NCBI RefSeq assembly: GCF_002101705.1
Contig: NZ_LQPC01000065.1
Coordinates: forward strand, 62,001 to 126,000
DNA from: Mycolicibacterium iranicum
GTDB taxonomy: Bacteria; Actinomycetota; Actinomycetes; Mycobacteriales; Mycobacteriaceae
Direction of reading: 5' to 3'
Length of the DNA: 64,000 nt
Of this stretch, positions 57,937 through 64,000 are shown piece after piece. Numbering within the stretch: the stretch's first letter is position 1; each line of letters begins with the position of its first letter. Made by a program: the position numbers and the translations under genes. The notes below the pieces were generated by a model, which saw only the letters and a list, made by a program, of their open reading frames with translations, ran no database searches and was not told the origin of the DNA.

Positions 57937-59862
57937 ATGAGTGAACTAGAACGGCACGAGTACGACGTCGTCGTGATCGGTGCCGGAGGCGCGGGACTGC
58001 GAGCGGTGATCGAGGCCAGGGAGCGCGGTCTGCGCGTGGCCGTGGTGACGAAATCGCTGTTCGGCAAGGCCCATACCGTGATGGCCGAAGGCGGTTGCGC
58101 CGCTGCGATGCGCAACGTCAACACCAAGGACTCGTGGCAGGTGCACTTCGGTGACACCATGCGCGGCGGCAAGTTCCTCAATAACTGGCGCATGGCCGAG
58201 CTGCACGCCCAGGAAGCCCCCGACCGCGTGTGGGAACTCGAAACCTACGGCGCGCTGTTCGACCGCACCAAGGACGGCCGGATCAGCCAGCGCAACTTCG
58301 GCGGCCACACCTACCCGCGCCTGGCACACGTCGGTGACCGCACCGGCCTGGAGATCATCCGCACGCTGCAGCAGAAGATCGTCTCGCTGCAGCAGGAAGA
58401 CAAGAAAGAACTCGGCGACTACGACGCCCGCATCCGGGTGTTCCACGAGTGCTCGATCACCGAGATCATCAAAGACGGTGACCGGGTCGCCGGGGCTTTC
58501 GGCTACTACCGCGAGACCGGGAAGTTCGTGCTGTTCGAGGCACCCGCGATCGTGCTGGCCACCGGCGGCATCGGTAAGTCGTTCAAGGTGTCGTCGAACT
58601 CGTGGGAGTACACCGGCGACGGACACGCCCTGGCGCTGCGTGCCGGTTCGGGCCTGATCAACATGGAGTTCATCCAGTTCCATCCCACGGGCATGGTCTG
58701 GCCGCTGTCGGTGAAGGGCATTCTCGTCACCGAAGGCGTGCGCGGCGACGGCGGGGTTCTGAAGAACTCCGAGGGCAAGCGCTTCATGTTCGACTACATC
58801 CCCGACGTGTTCAAGGGTCAGTACGCCGAGTCCGAGCAAGAAGCCGACCAGTGGCTCAAGGACAACGACTCCGCGCGCCGCACCCCTGACCTGCTGCCCC
58901 GCGACGAGGTGGCCCGCGCCATCAACGAAGAGGTCAAGGCAGGCCGCGGAACCCCGCACGGCGGTGTGTATCTGGACATCGCGTCGCGCATGCCCGCCGA
59001 GGAGATCAAGCGCAGGCTGCCCTCGATGTACCACCAGTTCATCGAGCTCGCCGAGGTGGACATCACCAAGGACGAGATGGAGGTCGGCCCGACCTGTCAC
59101 TACGTGATGGGAGGCATCGAGGTCGATCCAGACAGCGGCCAGGCCGCCACGCCGGGTCTGTTCGCCGCAGGCGAGTGCTCCGGCGGTATGCACGGTTCCA
59201 ACCGGCTGGGCGGCAACTCGCTGTCCGATCTGCTGGTGTTCGGTCGCCGGGCAGGCCTGGGAGCATCGGATTACGTTCGGGCACTTGGTGATCGACCCTC
59301 TGTCTCGGAAGCGGCGCTCGAGCGCGCGGAGGCGTTGGCGCTGTCGCCGTTCGAAGCCAAGGACAACCCCGAGAACCCGTACACCCTGCACGCCGAGCTG
59401 CAGGAGTCGATGAACGACCTTGCGGGCATCATCCGCAAGGAGAACGAGCTCGAAGAGGCCCTCGTCAAGATCGACGAGCTGAAGAAGCGCTACGCCAACG
59501 TCGCTGTCGAGGGCGGCCGCATCTTCAACCCGGGCTGGCACCTGGCCATCGACTTGCGCAACATGCTCCTCGTCAGCGAGTGCGTGGCCAAGGCCGCGCT
59601 GCAGCGCACCGAGAGCCGAGGCGGGCATACCCGCGACGACCATCCGAAGATGGATTCGCACTGGCGCAACAAGCTGTTGGTGTGCCGGACGGTGGACGGT
59701 GCCGGTGACGAGCCGGGCGATCCGGTGATCCCCGAAGTCTCGGTGGCGGCGGAGCCCCAGCCGCCGATGCGGCCGGACCTGCTCGCGACGTTCGAACTGT
59801 CCGAGCTGGAGAAGTACTACACCGCAGAAGAGTTGCTCGAGCACCCCGAACAGAAGGGCTGA
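57937..59862 (+). CDS. sdhA: succinate dehydrogenase Sdh1 flavoprotein subunit
   Basis: 641 residues from ATG 57937. FAD-binding GAGGAG (15-20), His46 in GKAHTVMAEGGCAAAM probably links FAD covalently, and the substrate loop appears in GLINMEFIQFHPTGMVWPLSVKGILVTEGVRGDGGVL (in part) with catalytic Arg in RLGGNSLSDLLVFGRRAG later. HYVMGGIEVDPDSG is the active-site His region. It oxidises succinate to fumarate. Corresponds to Rv0248c; stop lies 2 bases before sdhB. Confidence 0.96.
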   Translation: MSELERHEYDVVVIGAGGAGLRAVIEARERGLRVAVVTKSLFGKAHTVMAEGGCAAAMRNVNTKDSWQVHFGDTMRGGKFLNNWRMAELHAQEAPDRVWELETYGALFDRTKDGRISQRNFGGHTYPRLAHVGDRTGLEIIRTLQQKIVSLQQEDKKELGDYDARIRVFHECSITEIIKDGDRVAGAFGYYRETGKFVLFEAPAIVLATGGIGKSFKVSSNSWEYTGDGHALALRAGSGLINMEFIQFHPTGMVWPLSVKGILVTEGVRGDGGVLKNSEGKRFMFDYIPDVFKGQYAESEQEADQWLKDNDSARRTPDLLPRDEVARAINEEVKAGRGTPHGGVYLDIASRMPAEEIKRRLPSMYHQFIELAEVDITKDEMEVGPTCHYVMGGIEVDPDSGQAATPGLFAAGECSGGMHGSNRLGGNSLSDLLVFGRRAGLGASDYVRALGDRPSVSEAALERAEALALSPFEAKDNPENPYTLHAELQESMNDLAGIIRKENELEEALVKIDELKKRYANVAVEGGRIFNPGWHLAIDLRNMLLVSECVAKAALQRTESRGGHTRDDHPKMDSHWRNKLLVCRTVDGAGDEPGDPVIPEVSVAAEPQPPMRPDLLATFELSELEKYYTAEELLEHPEQKG

Positions 59863-59864
59863 TC

Positions 59865-60617
59865 ATGCCTGCATACAACGCCAAGCTTCGGGTCTGGCGC
59901 GGCGACGAGGCCGGCGGCGAGCTGAAGGATTTCACCGTCGAGGTGAACGAGGGCGAGGTGGTGCTCGACATCATCCATCGCCTGCAGGCCACACAGACCC
60001 CTGACCTCGCGGTCAGGTGGAACTGCAAGGCGGGCAAGTGCGGATCCTGCTCGGCGGAGATCAACGGCCGTCCCCGACTGATGTGCATGACGCGGATGTC
60101 GACGTTCGGTGAGGACGAGGTCGTCACCGTCACCCCGCTGCGGACCTTCCCGGTGATGCGCGATCTGGTCACCGACGTGTCCTTCAACTACGAGAAGGCC
60201 AGGGAGATCCCGTCGTTCACGCCCCCCAAGGATCTGCAGCCGGGCGAGTACCGGATGGCGCAGGAGGATGTGAACCGGTCACAGGAGTTCCGCAAGTGCA
60301 TCGAGTGCTTCCTGTGCCAGAACGTGTGCCACGTCAACCGTGACCACGAGGAGAACAAGCTGGCATTCTCCGGCCCTCGCTACCTGATGCGTCAGGCCGA
60401 ACTGGACATGCACCCGCTGGACACCCACGGCCACCGCGCCGAGCAGGCGCAGGAAGAGAACGGCCTGGGCTTCTGCAACATCACCAAGTGCTGCACCGAG
60501 GTCTGCCCCGAGCACATCAAGATCACCGACAACGCGCTGATCCCGATGAAGGAACGGGCCGCCGACCGCAAGTACGACCCGGTGGTGTGGTTGGGCAACA
60601 AGCTGTTCCGGCGATGA
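59865..60617 (+). CDS. sdhB: succinate dehydrogenase Sdh1 iron-sulfur subunit
   Basis: 250 residues. Cysteines for the [2Fe-2S] centre are in NCKAGKCGSCSAEINGRPRLMC, for [4Fe-4S] in CIECFLCQNVCHV and for [3Fe-4S] in CNITKCCTEVCPEHI. It relays electrons from the flavin to the membrane anchor. Equivalent of Rv0247c. Followed 44 bases later by the repeat/Cys-rich gene on the same strand. Confidence 0.96.
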   Translation: MPAYNAKLRVWRGDEAGGELKDFTVEVNEGEVVLDIIHRLQATQTPDLAVRWNCKAGKCGSCSAEINGRPRLMCMTRMSTFGEDEVVTVTPLRTFPVMRDLVTDVSFNYEKAREIPSFTPPKDLQPGEYRMAQEDVNRSQEFRKCIECFLCQNVCHVNRDHEENKLAFSGPRYLMRQAELDMHPLDTHGHRAEQAQEENGLGFCNITKCCTEVCPEHIKITDNALIPMKERAADRKYDPVVWLGNKLFRR

Positions 60618-60661
60618 GCGCTTGCGCGAAGAGCAGATGACGCAGGAAGTAGCCTCGCGAG

Positions 60662-61147
60662 ATGACGGTCGAGCCTGCAGAGTCGCCGGAGGCCCGTGCC
60701 GTCGTCCGGTCGTCCAGGACTGAGAACAGCTACGCCGTCGCGGGTTCCATCTCCACGACGGACAGCGCGGTGGTGGCGGGCTCGATAGCCACGAACGGCA
60801 GCGCGGTGGTGGCGGGATCCGTCGCCACCGCGGGCAGCGCCGTCGTGGTGGGGTCGGTCGCCACAGCCGGCAGCGCGGCCGTCGCACGGTCGATCGCGAC
60901 CTCGGGAAGCGCCGCCGTCGCGGGATCGATCGCGACCGCCGGTAGCGCCGCGATCGCGGGCTGCGTCCTGGCCGTCCTGTGCATCGTCTGCCGAGGTTGC
61001 CTGGCATGCCTTGCCTGCATCGCGTGCACGAAATGCAAAGCGTGCGTTGGATGTGTCAACTGCGAGGACTGTATCGGCTGCGTCGGCTGTGTGAACTGCA
61101 CCGGACTGCGTAACGCCGTGGGCCTGCGCGACGTGCACGCCGCCTGA
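60662..61147 (+). CDS. repeat protein with continuous C-x-x array (novel architecture)
   Basis: 161 residues from ATG 60662. After 22 polar residues come six 12-residue repeats (23-94), consensus S-A-x-V-A-G-S-I/V-A-T-x-G, with a seventh degenerate one ending in a hydrophobic segment (95-110). Then cysteines stand at 107, 110, 113 and every third residue to 146: fourteen in C-x-x-C-x-x rhythm (with one more at 101). The tail TGLRNAVGLRDVHAA has no Cys. The Ser/Gly/Ala part resembles parallel beta-roll or hexapeptide repeats; the Cys part could bind many metal ions or Fe-S clusters. No family recognised. Its place right after sdhB suggests a link to the respiratory enzyme or metal supply. Confidence 0.8.
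   Translation: MTVEPAESPEARAVVRSSRTENSYAVAGSISTTDSAVVAGSIATNGSAVVAGSVATAGSAVVVGSVATAGSAAVARSIATSGSAAVAGSIATAGSAAIAGCVLAVLCIVCRGCLACLACIACTKCKACVGCVNCEDCIGCVGCVNCTGLRNAVGLRDVHAA
60728..60943 (+). repeat. six tandem 36-bp coding repeats
   Basis: Six in-frame units of 36 bases encode the 12-residue repeats of the Cys-array protein. They are not identical in DNA (codons drift at third positions) but keep the order S-A-x-V-A-G-S-[IV]-A-T-x-G, so they expanded earlier and diverged afterwards, or selection keeps the protein pattern. Confidence 0.85.
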
Positions 61148-61160
61148 TCACGCTGTCCGA

Positions 61161-61619
61161 TCATGCTGGCGACAGTGCGCGACCGGTCAGCGGACTGGAG
61201 TAGACGACGTTCGTGGTGATCGGGCCGAGCGTGGCCAGACGGCCGGTGAGACGTTCCAGATCCGACATCGAGCGCGCCAGCACCTTCACGATGAAGCAGT
61301 CGTCACCCGTCACGTGGTGGGCCTCGACCACTTCAGGTGTGACGTCCAGCAGATCGTGCAGCGGCTTGTAGTTGCCCGACGGATACGCCAGCCGGACAAA
61401 CGCCGTGATGGTGTAGCCCAGCGCCGCAGCCGAGACCGTCGCGGTGTAGCCGGTGATCACGCCGAGGTCGACGAGGCGGCGGACGCGGTCGGCCGTGGCG
61501 CTCGGAGACAACGTCACCGTCCGCGCCAGATCGGCGGTACTCATCCGGCCGTCGCTCTGCAGCGCCGCCAAGATGACTTCGTCGGTGCGGTCCAGCGCGA
61601 TCCCGTTGTTGTCCGCCAT
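61161..61619 (-). CDS. Lrp/AsnC-family regulator
   Basis: 152 residues. N-terminal HTH: DRTDEVILAALQSDGRMSTADLARTVTLSPSATADRVRRLVDLGVITGYTATVS (in part); C-terminal RAM domain: AFVRLAYPSGNYKPLHDLLDVTPEVVEAHHVTGDDCFIVKVLARSMSDLERL. These proteins assemble to octamers and sense amino acids. Divergent from the acyl-CoA dehydrogenase 60 bases away, which it may control; no palindrome seen in this short gap. Confidence 0.92.
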   Translation of the reverse strand: MADNNGIALDRTDEVILAALQSDGRMSTADLARTVTLSPSATADRVRRLVDLGVITGYTATVSAAALGYTITAFVRLAYPSGNYKPLHDLLDVTPEVVEAHHVTGDDCFIVKVLARSMSDLERLTGRLATLGPITTNVVYSSPLTGRALSPA

Positions 61620-61679
61620 AGCGGCGATGATCGCACCGAACGAGCTTCGCGGTCGGGCGACCGCGCTAGATTCGCGATC

Positions 61680-63413
61680 ATGACCGCCTTACTGCTCAAC
61701 CCCAACAACTTCGACCTGCAATGGCTGGACGCGGAGTCGCGGCGCCAGCTCAGCGCGCTGATCCACTGGTTCGAGGAGCGCGGCAAGGCGCGGTTGCTTC
61801 GCGACGATCTGGACGGCGCCTGGGTGTCCGACTTCCTGGACTTCGTGAAGCGGGAGAGGTTGTTCGCGACGTTCCTCACCCCGTCGGAGTTCGCCGGTGA
61901 CGACCCGAACAAGCGGTGGGACACCTCGCGCAACGCCGTGCTCAGCGAGATCCTCGGCTTCTACGGTCTCTCGTACTGGTACGCCGAGCAGGTGACGATC
62001 CTGGGCCTCGGCCCGATCTGGCAGAGCGACAACGTGAAGGCCAAGGAGAAGGCCGCCGCCCAACTCGAAGCCGGCGGCGTGATGGCGTTCGGACTCTCCG
62101 AGCGTGAGCACGGCGCCGACATCTACAACACCGACCTGCTGCTGACACCTGCCGCCGACGGGGACGCGGAGGGGGTGCTGTTCCGCGCGTCCGGACAGAA
62201 GTACTACATCGGCAACGGCAACGTCGCCGGCATGGTGTCGGTCTTCGGACGTCGCACCGATGTGGACGGGGCGGACGGATACGTCTGGTTCGCCGCCGAC
62301 AGCCAGCATGAGAACTATGAGCTGATCGACAACGTCGTGCACGGTCAGATGTTCGTCAGCAATTTCGCGCTCCACGACTACCCGGTGTACGAGGAGGACA
62401 TCCTCGCCACCGGGCCCGACGCGTTCTCGGCCGCCCTCAACACCGTCAACGTCGGCAAGTTCAACCTGTGCAGCGGTTCGATCGGGATGTGCGAGCACGC
62501 CTTCTACGAGGCGATCAACCACGCCAACAACCGGATCCTGTACGGCAATCCGGTCACCGATTTCCCGCACGTACGCGCCAGCTTCGTCGACGCCTACGCA
62601 CGACTGATTGCCATGAAGCTGTTCAGTGACCGCGCCATCGACTACTTCCGCAGCGCCGGACCGCAGGATCGCCGGTACCTGCTGTTCAACCCGGTGACGA
62701 AGTCGAAGGTCACATCCGAAGGTGAGCGGGTCGTCACGCTGCTGTGGGATGTACTGGCCGCCAAAGGGTTCGAGAAGAACACCTACTTCTATCAGGTGAC
62801 CCGTCTCATCGGGGCGCTGCCGCGCCTCGAGGGCACCGTTCACGTCAACGTGGCGCAGATCCTGAAGTTCATGCCGAACTACATGTTCAATCCGGCCGAC
62901 TACCCGCAGATCGGCACCCGCAGCGATCCCGCCGACGACGTCTTCTTCTGGTCGCAGGGCCCGGCGCGCGGGGCGTCGAAGGTGCAGTTCGCCGATTGGG
63001 CACCGGTCTACGAAAGGAACGCCGACATCCCCAACGTCGGTGTTTTCTATCAGCAGGTACAGGCCTTCAAGGATCTGCTGGCCACCGCTGCACCCGACGC
63101 CGACCAGCAGAGCGACCTCGACTTCGTCCTCGTCGTCGGGCATTTGTTCAGCCTCGTCGTCTACGGGCAGCTCATCCTCGAACAGGCCGAGCTGACAGGC
63201 CTGGAGCACGACCTCGTCGACCAGATCTTCGACGTGCAGGTGCGCGACTTCTCGGCGTATGCGGTGGCGCTGCACGGCAAGCCGAGCTCCACGGAGGCAC
63301 AACAGCAGTGGGCGCTCGCGGCGGTGCGCAAGCCGGCGACCGACCCCGCCCGCTTCGGCCGCGTCTGGGATCAGGTGAAGAGCCTCGACGGCACCTACGA
63401 AATGCGGCCCTAG
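61680..63413 (+). CDS. large acyl-CoA dehydrogenase/oxidase-family flavoenzyme
   Basis: 577 residues from ATG 61680, about 180 longer than a normal acyl-CoA dehydrogenase. The central part is of the family (VMAFGLSEREHGADIYNTDLLL, KYYIGNGNVAGMVSVFGRR, GKFNLCSGSIGMCEHAFYEAINHANNRILYGNPV), and ends in an extra helical region to RPATDPARFGRVWDQV. FAD- and substrate-binding residues are recognisable, but the usual catalytic-base segment differs, so it could be a desaturating, oxidase-like or acyl-chain-specific variant. Probably regulated by the divergent Lrp protein. Confidence 0.85.
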   Translation: MTALLLNPNNFDLQWLDAESRRQLSALIHWFEERGKARLLRDDLDGAWVSDFLDFVKRERLFATFLTPSEFAGDDPNKRWDTSRNAVLSEILGFYGLSYWYAEQVTILGLGPIWQSDNVKAKEKAAAQLEAGGVMAFGLSEREHGADIYNTDLLLTPAADGDAEGVLFRASGQKYYIGNGNVAGMVSVFGRRTDVDGADGYVWFAADSQHENYELIDNVVHGQMFVSNFALHDYPVYEEDILATGPDAFSAALNTVNVGKFNLCSGSIGMCEHAFYEAINHANNRILYGNPVTDFPHVRASFVDAYARLIAMKLFSDRAIDYFRSAGPQDRRYLLFNPVTKSKVTSEGERVVTLLWDVLAAKGFEKNTYFYQVTRLIGALPRLEGTVHVNVAQILKFMPNYMFNPADYPQIGTRSDPADDVFFWSQGPARGASKVQFADWAPVYERNADIPNVGVFYQQVQAFKDLLATAAPDADQQSDLDFVLVVGHLFSLVVYGQLILEQAELTGLEHDLVDQIFDVQVRDFSAYAVALHGKPSSTEAQQQWALAAVRKPATDPARFGRVWDQVKSLDGTYEMRP

Positions 63414-63503
63414 CGGCATAACGCCGTGGAAAGCACGGCCGAGAAGGCGATACGCCGGCGATCAGGCATTCCCCGCCCGACGGCGGCACTGTTCGATGGA
63501 GCA

Positions 63504-63947
63504 ATGACCGTGATCGGCGCCCACGCCTTCTTCGCCGCCAAGCTCGCCCATGAGATCGACGCCGCCGACCTGGCCGCGGCCCGATCCTCGGGGAGCGGTC
63601 CGATCGTGGTGGACACCCGGTCGGCGGCGGCGTGGGACCAGGGTCATCTGCCAGGCGCACTGCACATCCCCGGCGGTGAACTCTCCGCACGTGCGGCAAG
63701 CGAGCTGCCGGACCGTGACGCCGACATCGTCGTCTACTGCTGGGGCCCGGGATGCAACGGCGCCACCAAGGCGGCTTTCACGCTCAGCGGCATGGGTTAT
63801 CGGCGGGTGCGCGAGCTGATCGGCGGCTTCGAATACTGGGCCCGGGAGGGACTGTCGGTCGCCACGGCGCACGGGCGGACGAGGCGTGCACCGGACAGTC
63901 TGACCGCGGTGGCTCCCACCGATTTCACCGCCCGCGTCCAGGCTTGA
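63504..63947 (+). CDS. rhodanese-domain sulfurtransferase
   Basis: 147 residues from ATG 63504 (GTG 63426 possible but its extra 26 residues lack domain character). IVVDTRSAAAWDQGHLPGALHIPGGEL and VVYCWGPGCNGATKAAFTLSGMGY form the rhodanese fold; the catalytic Cys is the first one of CWGPGC, where the six-residue active-site loop is present. It transfers sulfane sulfur. It starts 91 bases after the dehydrogenase. The remaining 53 bases of the window contain a GAAAGG that belongs to the next, unseen gene. Confidence 0.85.
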   Translation: MTVIGAHAFFAAKLAHEIDAADLAAARSSGSGPIVVDTRSAAAWDQGHLPGALHIPGGELSARAASELPDRDADIVVYCWGPGCNGATKAAFTLSGMGYRRVRELIGGFEYWAREGLSVATAHGRTRRAPDSLTAVAPTDFTARVQA

Positions 63948-64000
63948 TTCACCACTTCGGGGGTACGCTCCAGGAAGCAGCCAATCACCGACGAAAGGCA

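Noticed and set aside
60392..61164. Open frames on the minus strand opposite the Cys-array gene
   Set aside because: They mirror the repeats of the plus-strand gene and encode low-complexity Arg/Asp runs; the plus strand shows the ordered protein pattern.
63426..63503. Longer N-terminus for the rhodanese from GTG 63426
   Set aside because: The extra 26 residues do not look like part of the fold; ATG 63504 starts at the expected domain boundary.

Overview
The window is high-GC actinobacterial DNA, almost certainly from a fast-growing environmental Mycobacterium (Mycolicibacterium). Evidence: GTG/TTG starts are common; there is a wax-ester synthase/DGAT, a cutinase, several FadE/FadD enzymes, AAC(2')-I, a NirBD nitrite reductase and a Sdh1-type succinate dehydrogenase. 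From memory of the M. tuberculosis map, the right part (40.4-60.6 kb) follows Rv0265c-Rv0247c in inverted orientation: fecB2, pxpB/pxpC, aac, the Rv0260c-type HemD-like regulator, sirohydrochlorin chelatase, nirD/nirB, hsp20, Rv0250c, sdh. The left end (fadD2 next to a LigD-type polymerase) matches Rv0270/Rv0269c. The stretch between (about 3.6-40 kb) is not in that place in M. tuberculosis and is the accessory part.

Layout. 0-10 kb: SDR fragment, fadD2, LigD-like polymerase, STAS protein, a tandem acyl-CoA dehydrogenase pair, small secreted Cys protein, purine permease, and a diflavin reductase with an iron-box-like site in front. 10-15.7 kb: TetR, MFS exporter, divergent LysR, WS/DGAT, two tandem TetR paralogues. 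15.8-21.8 kb: cobalamin genes (cobM, bluB, then cobU-cobK-cobQ-cobF on the other strand) with nei2 embedded. 21.8-39.8 kb: lysG and lysE, which I expect as a divergent neighbouring pair, lie 16.5 kb apart. The DNA between holds a monooxygenase, cutinase, a large secreted hydrolase with its TetR, small membrane proteins, an IclR gene with a tripartite tricarboxylate transporter/aldolase/dehydrogenase operon, a decayed IS30-family transposase and a fragment of an Imm-5-like protein. 39.8-51 kb: iron-siderophore lipoprotein, VUT transporter, PxpBC, AAC(2')-I, siroheme/nitrite genes (HemD-like regulator, chelatase, ferredoxin, NirDB), Hsp20 and a diguanylate cyclase. 52-55.8 kb: an Asp23/AmaP envelope-stress cluster on the minus strand, divergent from a universal stress protein and a further Asp23-like gene. 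56-64 kb: PEP mutase-like enzyme, Sdh1 operon, a repeat/CxxC-rich protein, Lrp regulator, an unusual acyl-CoA dehydrogenase and a rhodanese.

Most striking observations: (1) a protein directly after sdhB with six 12-residue Ser/Ala/Val/Gly repeats followed by 14 cysteines spaced every third residue; (2) two nearly identical 17-bp palindromes, one before iclR and one before the tct operon, which look like one regulon; (3) the split lysG/lysE pair with mobile-element debris; (4) a dispersed perfect inverted repeat occurring twice, 38 kb apart; (5) an extracytoplasmic-sigma-type promoter plus a 17-bp palindrome before hsp20; (6) an iron box before a diflavin reductase that has no obvious partner. 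I saw no tRNA, rRNA, CRISPR array, riboswitch or complete insertion sequence. Family names are from recognition of the sequences; no search was run.
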